A DNA stretch of 64,000 nucleotides from Tetrapyrgos nigripes. Lineage: Eukaryota; Basidiomycota; Agaricomycetes; Agaricales; Campanellaceae. Location of the stretch: NCBI GenBank assembly GCA_013368315.1, contig JAACJM010000106.1:62001-126000 (forward strand), read 5' to 3'. Positions 44,355 to 57,220 of this stretch are shown here, one piece after another. Each line of letters starts with the position of its first letter. Position 1 is the first letter of the stretch. The notes under the pieces were generated by a model that saw only the letters and a list, made by a program, of their open reading frames with translations, searched no databases and was not told the DNA's origin. The translations under genes and the position numbers were made by a program.

Positions 44355-45129
44355 GCTGGAATGCTGGTCAGAGCAGCTATGGCAGCATATGTTCCATCAT
44401 TGGCTAAGGTACAGAAAGCAAAAGTGTAAGGAACCAATAAGGAACACAAGTGAGCAGCAGCTAAGGCCTAAGTTAACCTTTTAAAGAATTGAGTAATTTG
44501 CACCTCATGGTCCAGGACCTTCTAGAGCCCTCAGCTCAGTGACTATCAATAAACTTCAGCAAGAGTAACTGGACTTCCTTCTTTATGAAAGCCCTTGAAA
44601 TTAACAACTTTGCATGTGACAGGGATTTGGAACTCTCTGCAGCGACTCACGCTGGTGCTAGTGTTGCAAGGTTAGTTCCAACTCTGTCCTGGTCAACAGC
44701 GAGGTTCGGAAACGACCTCTCTTACCCTGACCCTTTTAGCCACAATTTCCCTTGTTTGGGAGCGTCCAGGAGCTGCTTTGAAACAAGGATTGATCCGCAG
44801 ATGGGCGCTATCCATTCAATGCTTGGATCGGAAAATTAGATGAACAGCTAGCTGCTCATGCCTGCTAGACCGTCAGTACGGATAATTTGTTGCAATGCAT
44901 ACCGTGATCTCTACATAGTACATCCTGACATGGCTGATCAGTCTGCAATAGAGTTAAACACTCGGAGAGCTACATAGAAGGAAATTTCCTGATCCTAGGC
45001 AGGGAATTTATAGCAAGAGATCTCGCAAAACCGAATATTTTGAAAATCGGCAGCATCAATGTTGCGCGCTCAATCAAAAACTAGATAGATAGATAAGTGG
45101 TATATAAGCAGACAATCTTCCAATAGTAA
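44355..45129. other. no recognised gene
   Basis: A + frame at 44585-44839 (MKALEINNFACDRDLELSAA) is open but without domain. Flanking sequence looks intergenic. Confidence 0.3.
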
Positions 45130-45315
45130 TTCCGTCTTGCCCTTCGTACTCGGACTTACACAAGTAGTTGAGTGTTCTGTTGTTAATCTCGGTTTTACCT
45201 GGTCTCATAAAGACTTTCTGCCAAGAAAGACTGCAGCCAAGTACTCAGCGACATTCTCGGATGATTTCTGTCAAGTACTCGCTGATGAGGTCATAAGCCA
45301 CATATTTGGAGTTGA
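45130..45315 (+). pseudogene. 5' stub of the F-box gene family
   Basis: GTTTTACCTGGTCTCATAAA and the following 130 bp match the 5' flank and first codons of the F-box gene at 57221 (there ATGACTTCGATCGAGCAAGT; here ATGATTTCTGTCAAGTACTC). The match ends after about 15 codons. It shows the F-box upstream region was copied to the other side of the ARD-like duplication. Confidence 0.55.
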
Positions 45316-46229
45316 ATAGTTTGTATTGCACTTGCAGCTTACTGCAATCGCATGATGATAGTATCTACTTTTACAAGCTTATATACTGTTATCTACTGTG
45401 GCTGAGCGAGTCCGTAAATATAGCACAGTGGTGTAAAGTGGTAACTATGATGTAAGGAACAATGTAAGTATGGAGCATAGTGGAAAGTAGGTGGTGCGTA
45501 TGTGGATACAAGTGGATTGTTGTAAGTATAGATTGATATAATGATATAGAATTCCAACAGAGATATCTCTCTATTATATCTGTAGTGCTAAATTGTGTAT
45601 TAGCACTAAGTACTTGATAAGGTCACTTCCCCTATTCGCGTCCGTTATTAAAATTCTTTCTTCTTCACCTCTTACTTCATTTCTTGGACTTTCGTCTCGT
45701 TTCTCCTAAATCTTATCTATCCAGGTACCTTTAGTAAGATCCGAAGATCCCCATTTCTCTTGAATGTCTTTATCATGTCTCTTTCCTACTAATTTCTTTT
45801 TCTTACACGTTTTCACCACATTTTATTAAGTTTTACTTACCTTACGAGTTGCACGTCTATTCCTCACAAGTTTCACGTTTCTTTTACGAGTTTCTGTCTC
45901 GATTTCCGTCTCTGAACCGAACTTGATATTTCAATAATCTACGTATAGCTTTTAGTATAAGTATCTCGTAGTCATACCCAAAATACAAGTCATATTCACG
46001 GAACTTCACAGTATTCAGCTCAACTCCTACTACCAACTCCACTCAGCCCCATTCAACTCTTTCCCAAGAAAGTCTCTCGTCTCCTCTATCTCCTACTTCT
46101 TCTGATTCAAATATCTTCGTCTCCCAGCAACTGTATTTGATAGATCAGTACTTCAATCCTCCACGAACGCTTTTCGGGACTTACCTTGGTCTTGAAGTGT
46201 TTCGTTGTTGAGTAATTATCTCTCGCGTC
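45316..46229. other. no feature seen
   Basis: AT-rich with GTAA(G/C)TAT repeats near 45420-45560 and a pyrimidine-rich half beyond 45650. No exon supported. Confidence 0.4.
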
Positions 46230-46305
46230 AATATCTTCAACATCTCGTCTACCACCCTATTACCACTCCATCATCACACATTCTTCCTTATTCCCTTCTC
46301 ATAAT

Positions 46306-48130
46306 GGAACTGGACCTTGACCTCACTGAATAGTATGCCATTATTGACAATGATAGATGAATTGAAGCGAATGGGGTCTTGGCTGCGGTGTCGGAATTTG
46401 GGTGTCGGGCTGTTACTGGTGGGTTTGGCCAGGTCTGCGGACAATGGATTATGGGATGTGGGGTCGCCGATTCAGGGCTGGGGGCGGGTGTGAGGTGTGA
46501 AGCTTGCTACTTCTGGTTCTGTTCTTTCCGTCTCAGCTGCCAACCTGGTATGGGACATGCATTAATCCTTTCTTTTCCCATAGATCTAATATCTTCAAAC
46601 GTGGACAGAAGCTACGCCGATGCTATTCTCCACCGACAACTCATGTCCACAAGTTCTACGTCATGCAAGACGTACTATTAGTTCTGCAAAAATTACTAGA
46701 AGACCCATTCAACCTACCTCTAAGAGTACGAGTGGAGGGATAGATCACGAAACTCTGTATTGTTACTGGCGGCCGGGGTGAGTTTTTCTCTTATATTTTC
46801 CTCGCATTCCTGTTCTGACATTGACCTATTTAGTCTCGACAGGCCTTGCTGCTGTGTTGAGTAGCAGCGTTGTGGTCCTTCATTGTGGAATTGTATTCGG
46901 GTGAATATCCTGATTGTTCGTTAAGGAGCGATTTCGAGAGGTCGCTGGTTATTGACCCGCTAGTTCGAGTCATTGATAAAGGTCGAGGAGACTTTGGCAC
47001 TGCGGAATGTCATCTTACGCTAGGTTGTATTTTACAGTTCTCCTATTCAGCCAATTGTACGCCAAGTTGCGACACGTAGTTTTTCTGCGAGACTCAACGG
47101 ATTAGCTTCCAACTGGGTATTTGACTCGTCTTTCTTGTCATAGTGCAGCTTGGGAGCTGGCGTGGAGACGAGTCGAAGGTTCGAATGTTGGAAAGAGATC
47201 GGCGAGAAAGGTATACTTCTGTAGGCTATGCCTGAAACAAATCTTCATTTTCCCAGTGGCAACGTCTATCAATAGTAGTCTGATTCGATTACAGGCTTTG
47301 TCCTCCTAGGCGTGGAGACGGGTCGAGGGGTTCGAGTGTTGGAAAGAGATCGGGGAGAAAGGTATACTTCTGTGGGCTATGCCTGAAACAAATCTTCACT
47401 TTCTCAGTGGCAACTTCTATCGATAGTACTGACTGTGCGCTCTTAGAATGAGGTTCTAAATGTAAGCCGTTCTTCACGTAAATATGGCGGTTTATAAGCA
47501 GAAAAAGTTTGTTGGATGCTTCAGGCGGATTTCAGACTGTGGCCGAACGCCACACTGAACTATTTACTACATTGCGAAGAGTTCCTACACTAATCGAGCA
47601 GATATACTCCTTCCACTCTACATCTTGCTTGACGTCTAACCTTGCTGTATCCGGTATCTCAGTCTCCCTGGAACGGTAGAGTGAGAGAGGAGATTAAAGG
47701 CGGTGGTGAAGCTGACGTGAACGTGGTGGTGGTCCGAATGGTATGCCATTATCGACAAAGATAGACGAATTGAAGCGAATGGGGTCTTGGGGGCGGGGCT
47801 GAGGTGTGAAGCTTGCTACTTCTGTTTCTGTTCTTTCCGTATCTGCCAACGTTAACCTGGTATGGGACATGTACGATCTAATATCTTCAAACGCAGACAG
47901 AAGCTACGCCGATGCTATTCTCCACCGACAACTCATGTCCCCAAGTTCTACGTCATGCAAGACGTACTATTAGTTCTGCAAAAGGTACACTTCTGTAGGC
48001 TATGCCTGAAACAAATCTTCATTTTCCAGTGGTAACGTCTAGTAGTCTGATTCGATTACAGGCTTTGTCCTCTTAACTCCCTCGAATGACATCTAACTTC
48101 TTCCTGTGACAGCAGCAGCACCACACCAGC
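46306..48130 (+). pseudogene. relic of an unidentified multi-exon gene, copy 1 (with internal partial copy)
   Basis: ATGGAACTGGACCTTGACCTC opens a frame ended at once by TAG. Later pieces correspond to 53546-55014: exons around RSNIFKRGQKLRRRYSP, STGLAAVLSSSVVV, and KQIFIFPVATSI before RLQALSS. Two copies of the KQIFIFPVATS-like segment (47225, 47385) and a third near 48005 show local re-duplication. No function recognised. Confidence 0.45.
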
Positions 48131-48818
48131 GTCGTCAACAGAGTGTAGGACATGCAGGAAAGGTCTCTCGGAGTCACAAAACCGGGAACATTGTGCGCTG
48201 ATACTCCAAAGTTTCGAAGTAGTACATGGGCAAACAAGTTTTCGTTCGTTCGACCATCACTGTAGCATCGCTGAAGTTCAAAAGTGGCACATGGCGCGTA
48301 TAGAACGTATAGAACGTATCAGAAGGTTTATTCATAGACATCTGTAAATTTATACATTTTGGACCTGAGGCGAGGTCACAACCAGAGACAAAAGTTGATT
48401 GGTGGCCTTAACCTTAAAGACGTGCTACCTTTGTGCCACTTAGACATTCCAGTCGGAGCTTGGTCGTCTGTAGGCCAGGGATCTGACCTGAGGCTACTCT
48501 CGAAGTCATTCCATTATGCGAACTTGAAGCTTCGAACGTTCTCGAATTCTGTGGCAAAAATGATATAGGGGTGAAGCTTCACACTGGTTAGGACGATTTT
48601 AAGACTTGAATATACCCTCTTGAGGAAACTATGCAGTGGAACTGATCCATCGAAGACCACGAACAAACCTGCCGGCATTTAATAATTCATCAATCGGTCA
48701 GTCCCTACGTCAGATGAAAACGCACTGTCAGCATCAGAGGGACTTTAGTACTATTTAATAGCCTTCACTGAGAAGTGAGGCGTCAGGACTCAATCGAAAC
48801 CACGTCCACATTCTCTTC

Positions 48819-49640
48819 ATGGCAGCTCCTTCCCCTTCTCTCAAAGCTTGGTATTTTGACAACCTCCCAGGAGACGTACACCTCCTTCACGACAACCCAC
48901 CTTCTCAACCCGTCTCGCTTGAAGAGGTTTCTCGTCTCGGGCTCAAGGTCTATCCAGGAACCGAAGCCGATGTGAAGGAGTACGTCAAAAAGAATAATTA
49001 TGCGACTCAAGACACTGCGCATGTGCACGATTGGACCGAGAAGGGTCAGGGAGGTGTAGATGTAAGTCCAGACTTCTCACTCCCTCTATACATTCTAAAC
49101 ACAATCTCGGAAGCACAGGGCCTCCAGAAACTGAAGGATAAACATATGCAGGAGTGAGTGCCAGTCCCTTCTCCGAGTCAAGTCTGGCCAAGAAAACTGA
49201 TGAATTTACGGAAAGAGCGATATTCGAGCATGAGCATATGGGCATGGTTACTGAAGGAACTCTGACCATCGATATCAGAGGTGAGAATTTATCCGATTGG
49301 TCTTGAGCGGTGTCTGAAGACGGATGCACAGATGAAAAGGACGCCTGGATCCGTGTCCTTGTTCCTGCCAAGCACATTATAATTTTTTCACCGGGTCTTC
49401 ATCTGCGATATCTATCCCTCCCTCAGTTCCATCAGGAAGGAATGGGCCCCTTGGGTTTCTCGTTTGATAAGGCGAGTCCTAAGCGATGTTTTTCATTGCC
49501 ATTAGGATCTTACGATATTGTTTTTTCCTTGTTTTTTGTGGGGTTTGGCCTCGTTGATTTGTATAGGAGAAGCATGGGTTTCCGCGCATTCCAAGGGCAG
49601 ACGCAGAAAATCACCCTTCGCGTCTCAAATACCTGAATTC
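48819..49640 (+). pseudogene. ARD-like cupin, copy B, inactivated
   Basis: Same exon plan as the intact copy at 55999: 48819-49061, 49119-49153, 49216-49471 and from 49567. Damage: TGG-to-TGA nonsense at 49304-49306 (intact copy has Trp), donor GT changed to GC after exon 3 (49472), a 2-nt deletion in the last exon (near 49595) and a second Trp-to-stop there. The N-terminal half is still open and well conserved (AWYFDNLPGDVHLLHDNPPS, EHEHMGMV). At least four independent lesions indicate a dead gene. Confidence 0.85.
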
Positions 49641-49870
49641 TATCTCACAAGCCAGTGATCAACAGAAGTGATTCCACAATCCTAGTACGCGTTGAAGAAT
49701 ATTTAGTCATTGTTCAGAAGGAACGATATTTCTTGATTATGCGTTCAAAAATATGTAGTAATTGTACAGTATATTTATTCAAACTGCTGCCTACAGTTTA
49801 CGAGAAAGGAACTAGTCGGATATAGGAGTGCCGGGACTTCGGCAAAATATTTGTCGATGCTTGACATACA

Positions 49871-52800
49871 CGATTCTTCATAACAAGCAAATAACAAGCG
49901 CCCAACAACTGCTAACACTGATTGTCGTTTCTGTCTGTCTACGAGAGACTATTTATTCAACCACGATGTGCCGCTTGGACCTCGCCGAATTATGCTATTA
50001 TCAATGAAAATAGCCCTAGGAATGGATGCCAACGGACGACCGCGCCTGGAAGCCAGCGAGACTAGGTCACCGACGGGTTTGGCTGAAAAAAACGGCTATT
50101 TTTGTTCGGGCGTGGAGATGGAGATAGAAGTGGAAACTGAAGCGAGTGAGGCCATTTTGCCTTTGCTCACTCTTTCCAATCACACATCTTGTGCTCTCAT
50201 TGCTCAATAACGCTTTCATTACTTCAAGTTCTCGTTTCATCGCTCTTGGTTCTCTGCTCGTTATCCAACTGAGTCGCTCCCTGTTCGGCATTTCATCCTC
50301 GTCTCAACTTTCCCATATCGTTTTCTCAGTACCACTCGAAACCTCGTCACGCCCACCAAGCCCCAAAAACAGCAACGACAACGTCCATCATTCACGACCA
50401 AGGCTATTAGCAGAATCCGCGTTTTCCAACTCAGACCTATTTTCCAGGTCCTTTCCACCGACACACTACTACACTCCACCTCGCCAACTACGATCCTACA
50501 GTCCCATCTAGCAGTAGACGTCCCGGAAGGGCTGAGGACGAAGTCTCGTACTTCGTCTTCATCTTGACCGGTAATTGTCCGTATCATTGGCACAGTTCCC
50601 AATGGCCAAGTCTATGCTGGCCGCCTAGTGGACGAGGTCAGACTCGAGAGGGAGAGGGAGACACAGCGAGTATGCCGAAGAGGAAGATTGTCAACGCGGG
50701 TTTTCGTTGGGTCACAGTGTCGTATCTTGGCGCCATCGTCTCCTTCACACTACCTGCATCTCCTTTCTCTAGTCATTCCCCACCCAACCTTTCTCTCCCC
50801 AATTTGTTGTTCCCACTTTGAGTAGTTCCCCTTTCAACTCCGCCAAGTCTTCGCCCGTCGATGTATGACTATCTGGGTCATCCCTTCCTCGTTTTCACCA
50901 ACACTTGCTATCCCTCTATACTACCACAGCGCCGGTCTTCGGCATTTCGCCGCGTTCATCCAGCGATCCAATAGCTATCTCATCGTATCAACAGTCAACC
51001 GCTAAAAACTCCAACAAAAGTTACCCACCCGCACCCAACGCCTCCCAGACGTAGCGACAGAATACCCTTCCACGCGTTAACGTCTCTTACACGTCAATTA
51101 TGGCTACTCCCAGTCCATCGACACTGACGAGGTGATGTGTTGAAGTGAAACGACGAAACTGTGGGCGCTGCCAGTCTTTTTCCAATGTCCCCACTTCTCC
51201 GTCACGTCGATATGACAGTCCAACGTCCAACTCCCAACTACTTCAAGCGCAAACAATTCATGATTTAATACACTCCTCCTCCTTTCCCCTTCCCAGCACA
51301 ACCTGCCCTCGCCGCCCTCACCGTTAACCGAAGCCGAAACGAGCTACTGTTGTCGTCGACGATGGACTCCAGTCTCCTAAGTACTGGAGTACTAGATTAG
51401 GATAGGATAGCCTGGGTTTTGATTAAGGAAATCCGGCTTTGGCTAGGCCATTTGACGCAGTGCGACTCGGAGTCTTGGAGATGGGACGTGAAAGCAGGTT
51501 GGGAGTTTTGAGACGTTATTGCACGCGGTAGTTGCGTGCTGTGTCGGGTGTTTGGTGTTGCAAACCTTGGTTGGGGGTGAGGTTGGGTGAGGTACCGTGG
51601 ACGGGAACAGGGACGGGACCGGGAGGGGCCATTGTTTGTTTTGTGGATTGAGTCGGTCGTTTGGGTTTTGAGAGTTGATGGTCCATATCCTGTCATTGCA
51701 AGAGACAGGGCAACCTTGGGCAATGACGATAGGAGTGAAGGATATCGGTGAGCGTTATGTATGCTTGGTGGGTGTTTCTTCATTTTTATGTTAATTTTTC
51801 TCTGTTTCTTCGCGCTTTTGTTCTTTTCTTTTCATTTCTCTCTCTGATTCTATCTAGACTGATAAGCACTTCAGACGCCATCAAAAGCTCTTCTCAAAAG
51901 CTCTGCAACCCCATATACTCTCGCAACCTAATTACTCTCCCTTTACCCATTGGCCCACTTCTCATTACGCCTGCAGCTGCTCTACGGCTCCATTTCGCAC
52001 AAGATACGCTGACACGCCAGGAAAGAATTGACATGACTGAAAACTGAGACCAGGTCATTATGTCGACGGACATGAGTAGTGGGCTCTTTAAGTCGGGAGG
52101 AGTTTTTCCGGAGTCCTTTCCTTTCATATTCGCAGCGGAGCGTAAGCATCCGGCCCCCTCCTTCTACTCCAACCGCCCCTCATTCTTCCGTATCCAACGC
52201 AACCCTGCCTCATCTGCCGAAGGGCGAAAAAGGCACCACTCAAGCGTCGGCGCCGACGAAGTGCACTCTAGCCTCCAGAAATGGACGAAAACTCCTGGAA
52301 GTCTTCCAGACCAATACCGATTTTCCGAGGCTTTTTTTAGTTGGGGAAAGCTGCCAGTGGCCTCTGCGGAAATGGAAGTGGGTGAGGATTTGACGAGTGA
52401 GGAGTCGCTCTGTCTCTCAGGGCTGGATTTGGGACGGGATAGATGCAGGTTGTGATATACTCAAGTCCTTGGCTTCTGACTTTTAACGACTGGACACGTT
52501 CAGTTGTGTTGCTGCTAGAAGAACTTCGTAGATGAGATGGAGAGGAGGAGGAGGATTCTATTACCACGGCCATGGTCCAAATGCGGGGAATGAGGTTCCG
52601 TAAGCTCGTTCGCACTGTCTCCACCTTCCAACGCTGTCTTTCTCCCTACTTTTTGCGCCACCATTCTCATCAATAGTCGCGCTAGGTTAGGCACCTTAGC
52701 ACGAATATACGTATACATATACTAACGTTCAAGCTTGGCGTAGCTGCAGAATAGGATATTGATAGAAGATAGCCTAATTCTATGCCTTGCGACGCGTAAC

Positions 52801-53449
52801 CGGGTAGTTTTTTCTGTAAAGACTCGACGACTTGATCAAGCAACTCGGCCTTTACAGCTATGAGGCTACTATCTCCCCACTTCCTCTCAGAAAACACGTC
52901 TCTTAAACCTCCGTTTTCGTATCCGGCGGTCCTCCTAGTGGAAACAACACTCACTCCACGCGTTTCTGCCACCACAGGCGACGCAACATTAGAGTCACAT
53001 GTCACACATCCCTTCGCTACTACTCGTCCCAGAGCTCGCTCAACCCTCTGCCATCACCCATGCGTCTGGCTGGTCGTAAACTTCTCTTCGAAATCCAGTC
53101 CGTCACCCTGGCCCATGTATCCTCTTCCCCACAGCGATATATCTACCTCTTCCTTTCATCATACGAAAGGCGATCCGGCTTTGAACCTTCGCCTACACCA
53201 ACTTCATCCCGTCCACCCTCCAAATCCCGTCCGCCTCCCTAACATATACTCTGCCTTCCCCTTCCATGCATCTGACCATGTCACACTTGCGTCAGTTACA
53301 ATCGCTTCCAGCCTCCCCAGCTTCCCTCCCTATTCGTGTTCTGCAGCTGGGTTCATTCGTCCGCGTAGGGCTTGGCGACAATATCTCACTGTGATGACGT
53401 GGGTGACGTGGCGGTGACGTGGTCGGGATGAGTCGATGACAGCGTAGTC
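49871..53449. other. spacer between duplication copies; coding-like fragments, no gene named
   Basis: 49960-50160 is another diverged piece of the duplicated unit (TATGCTATTATCAATGAAAA..CCTAGG.ATGGATGCCAACGG). Further coding-like stretches include + 50570-50700 (GTVPNGQVYAGRLVDEVRLE), minus 51480-51690 (Pro-rich, MAPPGPVPVPVHGTSP), + 52079-52393 and minus 52740-53005 (LDQVVESLQKKLPGYASQGI). None could be chained into a gene or assigned a family. Confidence 0.35.
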
Positions 53450-53545
53450 TCTTTTCTTCAACATCTCGTTTCTCCAACTACCCGCACAGTCAACTATCCT
53501 ACCACCACTCCAACATCATCCATCCTTCCTTATTCCCTTGTCATA

Positions 53546-55014
53546 ATGGAACTCAACCTTGACCTCACCGAACTATGCCATTATCAACAAAGATAGACCT
53601 AGGGATAGATGCCAACGGTAGCAGCGCTCAGAGGAAGGCGGGACCGGGTCACTGATAGTTTTGGTTAGGAAATCTGGTTGGCTATTCGGTCGTGGGGATA
53701 GATACAGAAGTGGGGAGTTGAAGCGAATGGGGTCTTGGCCGCATTGTGGAGATTTTGGGTGTCGAGCTGTTACTGGTGGGTTTGGGCAGGTCTGCAGGCG
53801 ATGGATTATAGGATGTGAGATCTACAGTTCAGGGCTGGGGGCGGGGCTGACTCCTGAATTATGAAGCTTGCTGACATTCGTTGAAGGGACTATACGCTGT
53901 ATAGTTTGGTGGTGAGTGGTCTTTTCTCGTTCTCATTTTATGACTGATACCGTACTTCTGTTTCTGTTCTTTCCGACTCTCTGCCAATCTGGTCTGGGAC
54001 ACGTACTAATACATTCTTTTACCATAGATCTAATATCTTCAAACGCAACCAGAAGCTACGCCGACGTTATTCTCCACTGACAACTCATGTCCACCAAGTT
54101 CTACGTCATGCAAGGCATACCATTAGTTCTGCAAAGATTAGAAGACCCATCCAACATGAGGCAGACCCGATGCCTGTCTGTCGTATCCTCTCCTTGGCCT
54201 TGGCTTCTGGTCCGCTCTCCTCCCCATTCTCACCGTATACGTCTATTTCAAGGCCGATTCTGGGATCGTATCTCCGCCAACGCTGGGGGTCATCAATCAG
54301 GCATATATCTCACCGGCAAGTTAGTACCTCGACAAGTTGACTGTTACCTACCTCTAAGAATACGAGTGGAGGGATAGATCACGAAACTCTGACACGTACT
54401 AATGTTACTGGACGGTCGGGGTGAGTTTTTCTCTTATACTCTCCTCATCTCCACATTCCTGTTCTGACGTTGACCTATTTAGTCTCAACAGGCATTGCTG
54501 CCGTTTTGAGTAGTAGCGTTGTGGTGGGAGTTGTGGAATTGTATACTGGGGGATGGTCTGATTGCTGGTTAGGAGCGATTTCGAGAGATCACTGGTTATT
54601 GACGCGCTGGTCTGAGTCATTGATAGAGGTCAAGGAGCACTTTGGGATTGTGGAATCTGGTGAAGCATGTTCTGCCAGTGATACTAAGGAGTATCTTACG
54701 CTAGGTTGTACTTTACTGTTCCCAATCCCTATTATGCCAATTCTATGTCTTGCGACCCAAAGACTCGACGAATTAACTTCCAACTGGGCCCTTGTCTCGT
54801 GGTTCCCGTCGTAGTGCAGCTTCGGAGCTGTGGTGGAGACAAGTCGAGGGGTTCGAGTGTTGGGAAGAGAATGGCGAGAAAGGTATACTTATGTAGGCTA
54901 TCCCTGAAACAAATCTTCATTTTCCCAGTGGCAACGTCTATCGATAGTGGTCTGATTCGATTACAGGCTTTGTCCTCCCCACTTCCTCGAATGTCATCTA
55001 ACTTCTTCCTGTGA
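53546..55014 (+). pseudogene. relic of an unidentified multi-exon (membrane?) gene, copy 2
   Basis: It opens ATGGAACTCAACCTTGACCTC, then meets frame breaks. Readable pieces: SYPLLGLGFWSALLPILTVY with VYFKADSGIVSPPTLG (about 54185-54300), STGIAAVLSSSVVVGVVELY (54484 on), EVKEHFGIVESGEACSASDT, and KQIFIFPVATSI (54905 on). The hydrophobic pieces suggest a membrane protein. No family recognised; frame changes between pieces indicate decay or unrecognised introns. Confidence 0.42.
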
Positions 55015-55998
55015 TCAATCTCTATGTTCGCAATGGCGGCTCAACGGCGTCGACACCGTCAGCGCGAATAGAAATGGTATTGGGATCACTTGCTCCTCAA
55101 CAACTCACAGCTTCAAAATCCTTAAAGTTACCATTGAATAACAAGGGAGTTGATTCTTTCCACCGACACACTGTCGTACTACTGAGTAAGTAGCACGATC
55201 GAAATAGGGGTGCCGTGATTGAAGGATCTGGTGATGTTTAGAATACACGCCATTACTCTTCTTTCTTTTCATCCATCGACACAGCAGCACCGCACCAGTT
55301 TCGTCAACAAACTGTAGGACATGCAAGAAAGTCTCTCGGAGTCACAAAACCGGGAACATTGTGCGCTGATACTCCAAAGTCTCGAAGTAGTACATGGGCA
55401 AACAAGTTTTCGTTCGTTCGACCATCACTGTAGCATCACTGAAGTTCAAAAGTTGCACGCAGCGCGTATAGAACGTATCAGAACATTCATAGATATCTGT
55501 AAATTTATACATTTTGGACCTGAGGCGAGGTCACAACCAGAGATAAAAGTTGATTGGTGGCCTTAACTTTAAAGACGTGCTACCTTTGTGCCACTTACAC
55601 ATTCCAGTCGGAACTTGGTCGTCTGTAGACTTGTCAGATGATACGTAGGCCAGGGATCTGACCTGAGGCTACTCTCGAAGTCATTTCATTATACCTTAGT
55701 GCGAAGCTTCGAAGGTTCTCGGATTCTGCAAAAATGATATAGGGGTGAAGCTTCACACTGGTTACGACGATTTTAAGACTTGAATATACCCTCTTGAGGA
55801 AACTATGAAGTGGAAGTGATCCATGAAGACCGCGAACGAACCTGCCGGCATTTAATAATCCACCAATCGGTCAGTCCCTTCGTCAGATGATAGCACACTG
55901 TCAGCATCAGGGGAAATTTCCATTTTATAGCTATCACTTAGCTATCACTGACAAGTGAGGCGTCAGGACTCAGCCGAAACCACGTCCACATTTTCTTC

Positions 55999-56890
55999 AT
56001 GGCAGCTCCTTCCCCCTCTCTCAAAGCCTGGTATTTTGACAACCTCCCAGGAGACATACATCTCCTTCACGACAGCCCACCTTCTCAACCTGTCTCGCTT
56101 CAAGAAGTTTCTCGTCTCGGGCTCAACGTCTATCCAGGAACCGAAGCGGATATTAGGGAGTACGTCAAAAAGAATAATTATGCGTCTCAAGACGCTGGGT
56201 ATGTGCACGATATGACGCTGAAGGGTCTGGGAAGTATGGATGTAAGTCCAGAATTTTCATTCCCTCTAAGTTTCTGAACACAATCTCGGAGACATAGACC
56301 CTCCAGAAAGTGAAGGATGAACTTATGCAGGAGTGAGTGTCGGTCCCTTCTCCGAGTCAAGCCTAGCCAAGAAACCTGATGAATTTACGGGAAAGAGCGA
56401 TATTCGAGCATGAGCATATAGGCCTGGTTCTTCGAGGAACTCTGACCATCGATATCAGAGGTGAGGATTTATCCGATTGGTCTTGGGCGGTGTCTGAAGA
56501 CCGATGCACAGATGAAAAGGACGCCTGGATCCGTGTCGTTGTTCCTGCAAAGCACATCATTGTTTTTTCACCGGGTCTTCATCTGCGATATCTAGCCCTC
56601 CCTCAGTTCCATCAGGAAGGAATGGTCCCCGAGGGTATCTCGTTTGATAAGGTGAGTCTCAAGTGATGTTTTTCATTGTCATTAGAATCTTACGATATTT
56701 TTTCGTTGTGCTTTCTGGGGTTTGACCTTGTTAATTTGTATAGGGGAAGCATGGGTTTCCGCGCATTCCAAGGGGGCAGACGCAGAAAATCACCCTGCGC
56801 GTCTCAAATACCTGGATTCTCTCCCACAGGCCAGTGATTAATAGGGATGATTCCACAATCCTAGTACCCTTTGAAGAATATTTAGTTTAA
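55999..56890 (+). CDS. acireductone dioxygenase-like cupin, intact copy C, 226 aa
   Basis: Exons 55999-56241, 56298-56332, 56396-56651 and 56744-56890, all phase-consistent. The N-terminus (LKAWYFDNLPGDIHLLHDSP, VSLQEVSRLGL) is that of acireductone dioxygenase, the methionine-salvage cupin (family knowledge); the core has IFEHEHIGLVLRGTLTIDIRG, DAWIRVVVPAKHIIVFSPGL and HLRY. Canonical ARDs bind metal through H-x-H-x(3)-E and a later His. Here H-E-H is kept, but the Glu position is Val and the loop before the next strand is about four residues shorter, and the later His is shifted by one. It may therefore bind metal differently or have a new role. A longer C-terminus than usual (IPRGQTQKITLRV) follows. 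Confidence 0.72.
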
Positions 56891-57220
56891 TTATCCAGAA
56901 GGAACAATATTTATTTCAAGATACTGTCTACAGTTTACGAGAAATGAACTCGTCGAATATGAGGGTCGGAATGGGGTGCCGGGACTTCGGCAAAAAGTTT
57001 GTCGGTGCTTGGCATACATGCTGTTGCCATCTCACCAATTTTCTTTCTTCAACCACGACGTCGACAACTACGCAGCTTGCCACTGCCTTTGTACCGCGAT
57101 TTACACGAAGAGTTGAGTGATCTGTTTTTAATCTCAGTTTTACCTGGTCTCATAAAGACTTTCTGACAACAAAGATCACGGCCCAATCACGGCCAAGTAC
57201 TTACTCAGTGGCATCCTGAA

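Larger units (their letters stand above)
46230..49870 (+). repeat. segmental duplication, copy 1
   Basis: It runs from CTTCCTTATTCCCTT(C)TCATAATGGAACT through the ARD-like pseudogene to GTGCCGGGACTTCGGCAAAA, in the same order and orientation as 53450-57018. A partial third copy of the first part lies inside it at about 47735-48090. Divergence is moderate, with many indels. Confidence 0.8.
53450..57018 (+). repeat. segmental duplication, copy 2
   Basis: Counterpart of 46230-49870. It begins near TTCCTTATTCCCTTGTCATAATGG and ends after GTGCCGGGACTTCGGCAAAA. This copy keeps the intact ARD-like gene and directly abuts the F-box gene. Confidence 0.8.

Noticed and set aside
47160..47345. GGTTCGAATG / GGTTCGAGTG near 47179 and 47330, possible tRNA T-loop
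   Set aside because: No acceptor stem, anticodon arm or D arm can be folded around either site; they are part of the segmental duplication.
51397..53417. Several long frames (128-185 codons) on both strands
   Set aside because: They conflict with one another, are Ser/Pro/Thr-rich and lack splice partners or domains; kept only as unresolved spacer content.
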